Assembly: GCA_963590165.1 (NCBI GenBank)
Contig: CAVANO010000032.1
Location: forward strand, 4,541-68,540
DNA from: UBA11524 sp963590165
GTDB taxonomy: Bacteria > Bacillota > Clostridia > Christensenellales > Aristaeellaceae
Direction: 5' to 3'
DNA length: 64,000 nucleotides
The notes beneath the pieces are model-generated. The model saw only the letters and a program-made list of their open reading frames with translations, ran no database searches and was not told the DNA's origin. The position numbers were made by a program, and so were the translations under genes. Shown piece after piece: positions 41,636-49,202 of this stretch (within the stretch, counting starts at the first letter, position 1; the number at the start of each line of letters is the position of its first letter).

Positions 41636-41812
41636 TTCAAGGGGGCTTTCCGCTCGCCCCCTTAAACCCCTTCGGATTTGCGGATCCATGTTACTGGGTT
41701 CAAGCGGATTTCAAGGGGCTTTCCGCTCGCCCCCTTAAACCCCTTCGGATTTGCGGCTCCATGTTGTTGGGCTCAAGCGGATTTCAAGGGGCTATAGAAC
41801 GGACGAAGTCCG
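41636..41812. repeat. 73-74-bp direct repeat (2.3 copies) ending in a triloop hairpin
   Basis: Copies begin TTCAAGGGGGCTTTCC at 41636, TTCAAGGGGCTTTCC at 41710, and a partial third at 41783. Each full copy holds GGGGG-CTTTCCGCTCG-CCCCC and ACCCCTTCGGATTTGCGG. The partial copy runs into CGGACGAAGTCCG (41800-41812). It fills most of the 270-bp gap between the M42 gene and the FNT gene. Confidence 0.9.
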
Positions 41813-41831
41813 CGATCGGAAAGCACCTGAT

Positions 41832-42521
41832 TTATTTGTGCGCCAGAACTGCCTTGTCAGCAGGCTGTGCAGCGGGGACAGCGGCGTCCTTGCCCTGCCA
41901 ATCAATCAGGAGCATCCTTGTCAGCTTGCCGCCGGCGACATTGCCGAGCATGATGACGAGAATCATCCCGAAGCAGGAGAACAACTGAATGCCCGTGAGC
42001 GCAGGCGCGGCAATCGCGAGATATCCCATGTCGGCAATGGAGTGCTCGAAACCGCACACGATGAAGACCGGTATCGCAAACAGCACTGCCGCGATGCCGT
42101 GCAGGCTGTCCTTCGCCTTCTTGTAGCCAATGACTGCCAGATACATCAGCACGCCGCACATCAGACCGTTCAGCAGCCAAGAAAGGGGATTCATGCTCAG
42201 CTTGCTCAGCATGACGGCTGCAGCCGTTTCGCCCAGCTTCGTTCCGCTGTCGACGATGTTCGACCAGCTCACCATAGCCGGAATGACGGTGCCGAGCCCG
42301 TTGAGCACGAACACCGCCGCCATTTTCGGAATCGGTGTCTTCAGTCCGCAGATGCCGGTGAACAGCACGCCGCCGTTCGTCAGGATGAAGAACAGCCCTG
42401 CGCAGAAGAGCAGCGCGCCGACGAGCTTATTGGAGCAGGAAAGATAAACCGTGCAGCCGATGCCGATGGCAATGCCGGAAAACAGGCTGTTCAGGATGAG
42501 TTGCTTGCGTTCGGTATTCAT
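41832..42521 (-). CDS. Formate/nitrite transporter family channel
   Basis: 229 residues with six membrane segments. CGFEHSIADMGYLAI holds the central pore His of the FNT family, and GNVAGGKLTRML is the C-terminal GNxxGG motif. The N-terminus is shorter than FocA (about 280). It likely moves formate or hydrosulfide/nitrite across the inner membrane, which fits a fermenter. It lies 45 bp after the second VanY-like gene on the same strand, though the functional link is unclear. Confidence 0.88.
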   Translation of the reverse strand: MNTERKQLILNSLFSGIAIGIGCTVYLSCSNKLVGALLFCAGLFFILTNGGVLFTGICGLKTPIPKMAAVFVLNGLGTVIPAMVSWSNIVDSGTKLGETAAAVMLSKLSMNPLSWLLNGLMCGVLMYLAVIGYKKAKDSLHGIAAVLFAIPVFIVCGFEHSIADMGYLAIAAPALTGIQLFSCFGMILVIMLGNVAGGKLTRMLLIDWQGKDAAVPAAQPADKAVLAHK

Positions 42522-42566
42522 GCAGGAGAAAAATCCTTTCAGTAACGCGGCAAATTCGCCGTCATA

Positions 42567-43424
42567 TTATTCTGCGGAGGTCTGGATGAGCTTTTGTACA
42601 CGGTTGATGTCGCCGCCGGCTTCGAGAAAGGCGTCAATCGCTGCCTGCAGCTCAACATGGAACTCCTCAAGGCACAGATTATTGTGCCACATGTAGGATG
42701 CGACTTCCTTGCCGACATAGCGCAGGTGCCACGGTTCATAGTTGATTTCCGTGATGTCGACCTTATCCTCAGGATAGCGGATGACAAAGCCGTACTCCCA
42801 GCAGTGTTCCGCCATCCACTGGCATTCCGGCTCGGATGCCATGGTCGAGTTCATGGCTGACTTGTTCCGCCAGGACTTCGGCAGCACGTCGCAGCCTAAG
42901 CCGGTTTGATGATCGCTCGCGCCGGGCTTTGATACCCAGCCGTCATCTTTGCCGTTGTTCTTCTTGAGGCGGTTGTTGTACATGGTTTTCTGCGTGGAGT
43001 AGGCACGATACGCACTCTTCAGGTAGAGCAGATAGCCGGCGGCTTCCGCACCGGCGAAGAGCTGCTCGAGTGCCTCGGCGCATTCGGTCTGCAGATACAT
43101 CGTGCTGGTGCCTGATGCCTTGCGAAGCGTCATCTTTTTCTTGGAAGACGGCTCGTAGTCAGAGGAAAGCAGGCACGTCTTGTTTGCCAGCTTCACCAGC
43201 TCAGGGTCAATGTCGCTCAGGCAGAGCGCAAAGTTCCAGCCCGGCGGGTCAATGGTCGTGTCCTCGATGACAACACCGTCAATGTCGGACAGGTCGTATT
43301 CTTCCTCCGCCATCACCGCCGATATTGCCGGCATTGCCGATATTGCCGGCATTGCCGGTGTTGCCGTGAGCAGCAGCGCTGCAAACAGCAGGATTGCAGT
43401 CATTCGCCGCATCAATTTCTTCAT
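42567..43424 (-). CDS. VanY/M15-type D-alanyl-D-alanine carboxypeptidase, secreted (copy 2)
   Basis: 285 residues. Signal peptide MKKLMRRMTAILLFAALLLT, then a short internal repeat (PAISAMPAISAVMA; the DNA contains GCCGATATTGCCGGCATT repeats). The catalytic zinc domain has SAYRAYSTQKTMYNNRL, GASDHQTGLGCDV (His and Asp ligands) and EPWHLRYVGK (last His). It trims stem peptides in the cell wall. It starts 6 bp after the first copy, from which it probably arose by duplication. Confidence 0.9.
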   Translation of the reverse strand: MKKLMRRMTAILLFAALLLTATPAMPAISAMPAISAVMAEEEYDLSDIDGVVIEDTTIDPPGWNFALCLSDIDPELVKLANKTCLLSSDYEPSSKKKMTLRKASGTSTMYLQTECAEALEQLFAGAEAAGYLLYLKSAYRAYSTQKTMYNNRLKKNNGKDDGWVSKPGASDHQTGLGCDVLPKSWRNKSAMNSTMASEPECQWMAEHCWEYGFVIRYPEDKVDITEINYEPWHLRYVGKEVASYMWHNNLCLEEFHVELQAAIDAFLEAGGDINRVQKLIQTSAE

Positions 43425-43429
43425 GCCGC

Positions 43430-44131
43430 TTACTCCTCCATTTCCGCAATGTACGTGCCCTGCACGATGTTCATCAGCCGATCCTGACGGAGAATCAGCA
43501 GGTATTCCTCCAGCGGCATCTCGTTCTCATGGATGCGGCGTGCGTTTTCCTTGCCGACATAGCGGACATGCCACGGCTCGTAATTGTAGCCGGTCACGTC
43601 CTCCCAGCCTTCCTTGTAGCGCAGGATGAAGCCGTACTCCCAGCAGTGCTCCGCGACCCACTTGCCGCCCTTCGTCTTGCCGAAGCCGTTTGTCAGGTTG
43701 ACGTCATCGGATTTCTGCCCGACGTCCATTGCCATGCCGGTCTGGTGCTCACTCGCACCCGGACGCGCGACGTATTCATCCGCCTTCTTGGTACTGCCGT
43801 TGACGTGCTTCAGCTTGTTATTGTAAATGCGCTCCTGTTTGGCGTAACTGCGGTAGCCGCTGACCGCCTTGAGCGTGACGCCGATATCCTTCCGGCATGC
43901 GGTGAACATTTCCTCCAGCGCACGCGCCGCGTCCTCGCGCATCTGCCGGAGCTGACCCGACACGTCAGCGATATCCGTTTCCGGCACGTAGGTGCTGCTC
44001 ACGCGCCATTGGCGATTGACCAGAAACAGGGTGCCGTCGATATCATTCTGAGGCGCAGCGGCATCAAGCGCGGATGAAACCAACATGGTGCCTGCCACCG
44101 CCATGGATGCGAGCGTTTCAAGCAAAGACAT
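43430..44131 (-). CDS. VanY/M15-type D-alanyl-D-alanine carboxypeptidase (copy 1)
   Basis: 233 residues, start at the ATG after GGAGGGATTCTC. An N-terminal hydrophobic segment SMAVAGTMLVSSALDA acts as signal. The zinc domain shows GYRSYAKQERIYNNKL, GASEHQTGMAMDV and EPWHVRYVGKENA, closely parallel to copy 2. Promoter at 44170-44197 on the minus strand. Copies 1 and 2 and the FNT gene form an apparent operon. Confidence 0.9.
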   Translation of the reverse strand: MSLLETLASMAVAGTMLVSSALDAAAPQNDIDGTLFLVNRQWRVSSTYVPETDIADVSGQLRQMREDAARALEEMFTACRKDIGVTLKAVSGYRSYAKQERIYNNKLKHVNGSTKKADEYVARPGASEHQTGMAMDVGQKSDDVNLTNGFGKTKGGKWVAEHCWEYGFILRYKEGWEDVTGYNYEPWHVRYVGKENARRIHENEMPLEEYLLILRQDRLMNIVQGTYIAEMEE

Positions 44132-44169
44132 GAGAATCCCTCCTTGCAGGTGCATAATCACTCAATCAT

Positions 44170-44197
44170 ATTATACGCACTTTTGCGATTCATTCAA
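44170..44197 (-). promoter_or_regulatory. Sigma-A promoter for the VanY pair
   Basis: Minus strand TTGAAT (44197-44192), 16-bp spacer, TATAAT (44175-44170). Confidence 0.7.
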
Positions 44198-44256
44198 GCG
44201 TTTTAGGGGAAATTTACAACGTCGGAAAGGCCCCAAATGTCACATGATCAGCCAAA

Positions 44257-44293
44257 CAAAAAAGCAGCTGCCCGATTGGAGCAACTGCTTTTG
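44257..44293. terminator. Terminator-like hairpin between galE and the VanY pair
   Basis: AAAAAGCAGCTGC pairs with GCAACTGCTTTTG (one G-T) around CCGATTGGA. It has A-rich and T-rich flanks, so it could act on either strand. Confidence 0.7.
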
Positions 44294-44484
44294 TTACATC
44301 TGCTGCGCTGAAGACGTTCCGCGGACTTCGTCCGTTTCTCTTCGTCCGCTTCACTGTTCAGCGCTCGCGTGGCATGTTTGGTGACATTTTCATTGTTGAC
44401 TTTGAGATTTTGATTGGGGCTTTGCCCAAACCCCAGCAGGGACGCCGTCCCTGCGCCCTGCAAGGGACAGGAAAAGGGACGAAG
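44294..44484. other. Gene-free stretch with several short hairpins after galE
   Basis: Contains CGGACTTCGTCCG (44322-44334) with a degenerate second copy at 44341-44348, GGGGCTTTGCCC near 44416, GCAGGGAC-GCC-GTCCCTGC (about 44437-44455), and the reverse copy of the ACTTCGTCCCTTTTCCTG repeat. No gene seen. The whole gene-free gap runs 44132-44484. Confidence 0.75.
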
Positions 44485-45504
44485 TTAATTTTTCCGATAA
44501 CCGTTCTTGTTATTTTTCTGCCAGTTCCAGGCGTCGCGGCACATGTCCTCAAGCGTTTTGGTGGCTTCCCAGCCGAGCAGCTTTTTCGCCTTCGACGGAT
44601 CGGCATAGCACTCATCGACATCGCCGTCGCGGCGCGGACCGATGACATACGGCACGGGAATGCTGTTGACGCGGCTGAACGTGTTGACAATATCCAGCAC
44701 GGAATAACCCACGCCGGTGCCGAGATTGATGATTTCACAGCCATGCTGTTTCATGGCGTAATCGCAGGCGGCGACATGCCCCTTGGCGAGGTCAACCACA
44801 TGGATGTAGTCGCGCACGCCGGTGCCGTCCTTCGTGTGGTAATTGTTGCCGAAGACTGTCAGATGATCGAGCTGACCTGCTGCGACTTTCGTGATGTAGG
44901 GCATCAGGTTGTTCGGGATGCCGTTGGGGTCTTCGCCGATTTTGCCGGATTCATGAGCGCCGATGGGGTTGAAATAGCGCAGCAGCACGACCGACCATTC
45001 CGGGTCGGCGTTGACGACACCCTGCAGAATCTTTTCAATCATGTACTTCGTCCAGCCGTAGGGGTTCGTGCAGCCCTTGCAGAACATGTCCTCACGCAGC
45101 GGCACTTCATCCGGCACGCCGTACACGGTCGCCGAGGAGGAGAACACAATGCGCTTGCAGCCGTGGCGGCGCATCGTCTCGCACAGCGTCAGGGTGGAAT
45201 CGAGGTTGTTGCGGTAGTATTCCAGCGGCTTGTGCACCGATTCGCCGACCGCTTTCAGTCCGGCAAAGTGGATAACGGCATCAAACGTGTTTTCGCTGAA
45301 AATGCGATCCATCGCGGCGGCATCGCACACGTCCGCCTCATATGCCTTGACGTGTTTGCCGGTGATTTCCGCGACCCTTTCCAGCGCCTCGGGCTGGGAA
45401 TTGACGTAGTTGTCCACGACGACAACATCATGTCCCGCGTTCATGAGCTCCACGCACGTATGCGTCGCGATAAAGCCGGCGCCGCCGGTCAGCAGGATGT
45501 TCAT
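44485..45504 (-). CDS. galE: UDP-glucose 4-epimerase
   Basis: 339 residues, start at the ATG after GGAGAGGGTCAATCG. MNILLTGGAGFIATHTCVEL is the NAD-binding N-terminus, VVDNYVNSQPEALERV follows, and catalytic SSSATVYG plus NPYGWTKYMIEK (YxxxK) are present, with the sugar-binding RYFNPIGAHESG. It converts UDP-galactose to UDP-glucose, fitting the alpha-galactosidase nearby or glycan precursor supply. Promoter TTTTCC-17-TACAAT at 45564-45592. Confidence 0.96.
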   Translation of the reverse strand: MNILLTGGAGFIATHTCVELMNAGHDVVVVDNYVNSQPEALERVAEITGKHVKAYEADVCDAAAMDRIFSENTFDAVIHFAGLKAVGESVHKPLEYYRNNLDSTLTLCETMRRHGCKRIVFSSSATVYGVPDEVPLREDMFCKGCTNPYGWTKYMIEKILQGVVNADPEWSVVLLRYFNPIGAHESGKIGEDPNGIPNNLMPYITKVAAGQLDHLTVFGNNYHTKDGTGVRDYIHVVDLAKGHVAACDYAMKQHGCEIINLGTGVGYSVLDIVNTFSRVNSIPVPYVIGPRRDGDVDECYADPSKAKKLLGWEATKTLEDMCRDAWNWQKNNKNGYRKN

Positions 45505-45563
45505 CGATTGACCCTCTCCTTTTGTTCTCCTCTTTGCGGCGGCTGCCTCCTGCCGCCATCGGT

Positions 45564-45592
45564 ATTGTACCACAAAGTGCGGTTGTGGAAAA
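45564..45592 (-). promoter_or_regulatory. Possible sigma-A promoter for galE
   Basis: Minus strand TTTTCC (45592-45587), 17-bp spacer, TACAAT (45569-45564). The -35 is weak. Confidence 0.5.
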
Positions 45593-45622
45593 GTGGGCAG
45601 AGAATGTTTTTGAAATATTTCG

Positions 45623-48451
45623 TTATCGGTGCAGCATTTTCCTAAGGAACTGTCCCGTGTAGGAGGCTTCGCAGTCGGCAACTTGCTCCGGTGTGCCCTC
45701 GCAAACGATGGTGCCGCCCTTGTCGCCGCCTTCGGGTCCCAAGTCAATCAGATAATCTGCTACCTTGATGACATCAAGATTGTGTTCGATGACCAGTACG
45801 CTGTTGCCCGCATCTGTCAGGCGCTGCAGCACGCCGATGAGCTTGTCGACGTCCGCCATATGCAGACCGGTTGTCGGCTCATCGAGCACATAGAGCGTCT
45901 TGCCGGTTGCGCGCCGGGACAGCTCCGTTGCGAGCTTGACGCGCTGCGCCTCGCCGCCGGACAGCGTCGTTGATGCCTGACCGAGCTTCATGTAGCCCAA
46001 GCCGACATCGCAGAGCGTTTCAAGCTTGCGGCGGATGCCTTCGTGATTTTCGAAGAAGGTCAGTGCCTCCTCGATGTTCAGATCAAGCACCTCGGCAATG
46101 TTCTTGCCCTTGTAGGTCACCTCGAGCGTCTCGCGGTTATAGCGCTTCCCCTTGCACACATCGCACGGCACGAAAATGTCCGGCAAAAAGTGCATCTCGA
46201 TTTTCAGCACGCCGTCGCCGCCGCAGTTTTCGCATCGTCCGCCCTTGACGTTGAAGGAGAAACGGTTTTCGCGGTAGCCGCGCGCTTTTGCTTCCGGCGC
46301 GGCTGCGAACAGCTTGCGAATCTGGTCGAACAGCCCGGTGTACGTCGCCGGATTCGAGCGCGGCGTCCGCCCGATGGGGCTCTGGTCGATGCAGATAATC
46401 TTGTCGAGCTGCTCCACGCCGTCCATTCGGTCAAAGGCGCCCGGACGTGTCTTGGCGCGGTTGAGCACCTTCGCCAGATGCTTGTAGAGGATTTCGTTGA
46501 CGAGGCTGGATTTGCCTGAGCCGCTCACGCCTGTCACGCAGCAGAGGCACCCAAGCGGCACACGAACATCGATGTTCTTGAGATTATGCTCTTTTGCACC
46601 GACAATCGTCAGGAAGCCGCGCGGCGTACGGCGGACATCCGGAATTTCGATGCGTCTCACGCCGGACAGGTACTGCCCGGTGATACTTTCTGGATTGCGC
46701 TTGATATCCTCCACCGTGCCCTGCGCGACGATCCGTCCGCCGTGAATGCCTGCGCCCGGTCCGACATCGACAATCCAGTCCGCGGCGTACATCGTGTCCT
46801 CATCGTGCTCGACTACAACGAGCGTGTTGCCTAAATCGCGCATCTTCTTGAGCGTGCGGATGAGCTTCTCGTTATCGCGCTGATGCAGTCCGATGGACGG
46901 CTCATCCAGAATATACAGCACGCCCATAAGCGCAGAGCCGATTTGCGTTGCCAGACGGATTCGCTGTGCTTCACCGCCGGAAAGCGTGCCTGCCGCACGA
47001 CCGAGTGTCAGATAACCCAGCCCGACATCCTCCAGAAAGCCCATGCGTGCGTTGATTTCCTTGAGAATCTGCGCGGCAATCATGCTTTCTTTCTCCGTCA
47101 GTGTCAGGGAGGACAGGAATGCTTTTGCGTCCGTAATGGCAAGGTCGGACACTTCGCTGAGATTCTTGCCGCCGACCGTAACCGCCAGTGCTTCCGGCTT
47201 CAGGCGCTTGCCATGGCAGACCGGACATGGCTCCTCCGTCATGTATTCCTCGTATGCCGCCTTCATGGCATCGCTGCCGGTTTCCTCATAGCGTCGCTCG
47301 ATGGAGGGGATAATGCCCTCGAAGGTCGTGGCGTACTGTCCCTTGCCGTTGGGCGTATCGTAGGTGATGGTGAGCTTTTCGCTGCCTGTGCCGTAGAGCA
47401 GCGCGTGAATGCCCTCCTCCGGAATGGCCTCAATCGGCGTGTCGAGTGTGAAGCCGAAGCGGTCACCCAGCGCCTGCAGGTACTGCGCCGTCACGCCATC
47501 GCCGTCCACTGTGCCGAAGCCCATCGCGTTCAGTCCGCCTTGACGCAGCGACAGCTTTCTGTCAGGAAACAGCACATCCTGGCTGACGACCATGCGGTAG
47601 CCCAAGCCTGAGCAGCTCGGGCAGGCGCCGTACGGGCTGTTAAAGGAGAACATGCGCGGGCTGAGCTCCTCAAGCGAAACGCCGCAGTCCGGGCAGGCGT
47701 AGTTCATCGAGAAGAGCAGTTCGCCTTTGTCCATCAGGTCGATGATGACGAGCCCGCCGGAGCGCTTCGTCGCCGTTTCGATGGAGTCCGCCAGGCGGCT
47801 CTGAAACTCGCGCCCGCTTCGGACAATCAGGCGGTCAACCACGATGTCAATCGTGTGCTTCTTTGTCTTTTCAAGCGCCGGTGCATCTTCGAGGCGGTAC
47901 AGCTCGCCGTCAATGCGCACACGCGCAAAGCCGTTCTTTCGCGCGTCTTCCAGCACCTTATGATGTTCGCCTTTTTTGCCGCGGATGACCGGACAGAGCA
48001 CCATCAGCTTCGTTCCTTCCGGGTATGCGATGACGGCATCCACCATCTGGTCAACGCTCTGCTGGCGGATTTCACGCCCGCATTTCGGGCAGTGCGGATG
48101 ACCGACACGCGCATAGAGCAGGCGCAGGTAATCATGGATTTCCGTGACCGTGCCGACGGTCGAGCGCGGATTGCGGCTGGTCGTCTTCTGGTCGATGGAA
48201 ATTGCCGGCGACAGGCCGTCAATCTGGTCGACATCCGGCTTTTCCATTTGCCCGAGGAACTGCCGCGCGTAGCTGGACAGGCTCTCAACATAGCGCCGCT
48301 GTCCTTCGGCATAAAGCGTATCAAACGCGAGCGAGCTCTTGCCGGAGCCGGACAGCCCGGTGAACACAATCAGCTTGTCGCGCGGAATCGTTAAATCCAC
48401 GTTTTGAAGGTTGTGCACCCTCGCGCCGCGGATGATAATCTGGTCATTCAT
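45623..48451 (-). CDS. uvrA: Excinuclease ABC subunit A
   Basis: 942 residues, normal length. Two ABC ATPase halves: GLSGSGKSSLAFD and LSGGEAQRIRLATQIGS in the first, GVSGSGKSSLVNEILY and LSGGEAQRVKLATELSR in the second. Zinc fingers CPDCGVSLEE...CPSCSGLG and CENCGGDG...CDVCKGKRY are complete. It recognises bulky DNA lesions and loads UvrB. It has its own promoter at 48481-48509. uvrB is not next to it, and no clear LexA box was found by eye. Confidence 0.98.
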   Translation of the reverse strand: MNDQIIIRGARVHNLQNVDLTIPRDKLIVFTGLSGSGKSSLAFDTLYAEGQRRYVESLSSYARQFLGQMEKPDVDQIDGLSPAISIDQKTTSRNPRSTVGTVTEIHDYLRLLYARVGHPHCPKCGREIRQQSVDQMVDAVIAYPEGTKLMVLCPVIRGKKGEHHKVLEDARKNGFARVRIDGELYRLEDAPALEKTKKHTIDIVVDRLIVRSGREFQSRLADSIETATKRSGGLVIIDLMDKGELLFSMNYACPDCGVSLEELSPRMFSFNSPYGACPSCSGLGYRMVVSQDVLFPDRKLSLRQGGLNAMGFGTVDGDGVTAQYLQALGDRFGFTLDTPIEAIPEEGIHALLYGTGSEKLTITYDTPNGKGQYATTFEGIIPSIERRYEETGSDAMKAAYEEYMTEEPCPVCHGKRLKPEALAVTVGGKNLSEVSDLAITDAKAFLSSLTLTEKESMIAAQILKEINARMGFLEDVGLGYLTLGRAAGTLSGGEAQRIRLATQIGSALMGVLYILDEPSIGLHQRDNEKLIRTLKKMRDLGNTLVVVEHDEDTMYAADWIVDVGPGAGIHGGRIVAQGTVEDIKRNPESITGQYLSGVRRIEIPDVRRTPRGFLTIVGAKEHNLKNIDVRVPLGCLCCVTGVSGSGKSSLVNEILYKHLAKVLNRAKTRPGAFDRMDGVEQLDKIICIDQSPIGRTPRSNPATYTGLFDQIRKLFAAAPEAKARGYRENRFSFNVKGGRCENCGGDGVLKIEMHFLPDIFVPCDVCKGKRYNRETLEVTYKGKNIAEVLDLNIEEALTFFENHEGIRRKLETLCDVGLGYMKLGQASTTLSGGEAQRVKLATELSRRATGKTLYVLDEPTTGLHMADVDKLIGVLQRLTDAGNSVLVIEHNLDVIKVADYLIDLGPEGGDKGGTIVCEGTPEQVADCEASYTGQFLRKMLHR

Positions 48452-48480
48452 GGTGGTGTTCCTCCTGTTTACAGGGGATT

Positions 48481-48509
48481 AGTATAGCACATGCGTTTCC
48501 GTATCGCAA
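48481..48509 (-). promoter_or_regulatory. Sigma-A promoter for uvrA
   Basis: Minus strand TTGCGA (48509-48504), 17-bp spacer, TATACT (48486-48481), 30 bp upstream of the ATG. Confidence 0.75.
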
Positions 48510-48591
48510 GGCGAACAAGGGAAAGGAATGGGCAATAGGTACGTGTTTCTCCATATAAAATGTCCGCATTGTAAACGTTTCGGTCGTTCGC

Positions 48592-48620
48592 TTTACGAAA
48601 AAACGATTCTATGGTACAAT
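48592..48620 (+). promoter_or_regulatory. Sigma-A promoter for the 48.7-59 kb transport locus
   Basis: TTTACG (48592-48597), 17-bp spacer, TACAAT (48615-48620), 66 bp before the first ATG. The genes downstream are mostly spaced 10-130 bp on the same strand. Confidence 0.7.
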
Positions 48621-48686
48621 GAAAATGGGAACATGCCCTGAACACAGTCTGGCATGGAAATACATGAAACGGAGACGATCAAGAGC

Positions 48687-49181
48687 ATGGAACGATGGGT
48701 TAAGAGCGGATATACGACAGATCGGAAAAATCATCCGAGCGTTACGCCGATGCCGGCGCCGCGCGGCAGGGGAATCGTGATTCTGATTCTGCTGGCGCTG
48801 CTTGTGGTGTCAGTGGTGTTTGGCTCGGTGATGATGGCAAAAGTATCGCAGGTGAACTCGCGGAATATCTCCACAATGAAGGAGGAATGCGCGGATGCCG
48901 TGGCGCTGTGCTCGACGCTCAGCCGCACCGCGAGTACCTCTTCTGCCGGCATTCTGGGAAAAATCCGCGCGGACGTGCATGCAATCGATGTCATCAACGA
49001 TATGAAGATCCTGCAGGACGGCGAGAGTCACGCCTATGTCAGCTCAACGCTGATTGACGAGCTTTACACGATTATGGACACGTATTCCAACACGCTGATT
49101 ACCGGCATGAGTACGGTGGAGGAGCAGACGAGCCTGTCGAACGCGCTGCAGGAGCTGAGCACAGCGCTGTCCGGACTCTGA
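48687..49181 (+). CDS. Single-pass membrane protein of unknown function, first gene of transport locus
   Basis: 164 residues, start at the ATG 11 nt after GGAGA. A basic N-terminal tail is followed by one membrane segment at about residues 28-50 (GIVILILLALLVVSVVFGSV) and a mostly helical outer domain with Ser/Thr-rich text (TSSAGILGKIRADVHAIDVI). It might be a small anchor or sensor for the transporter encoded downstream. No family recognised. Confidence 0.7.
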   Translation: MERWVKSGYTTDRKNHPSVTPMPAPRGRGIVILILLALLVVSVVFGSVMMAKVSQVNSRNISTMKEECADAVALCSTLSRTASTSSAGILGKIRADVHAIDVINDMKILQDGESHAYVSSTLIDELYTIMDTYSNTLITGMSTVEEQTSLSNALQELSTALSGL

Positions 49182-49202
49182 TCCGTGAGAAGGAGGCAAC
49201 CT

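Noticed and set aside
48452..48510. LexA/SOS box upstream of uvrA
   Set aside because: No CGAAC-N4-GTTCG or similar palindrome was found near the promoter; only chance GAAC text.
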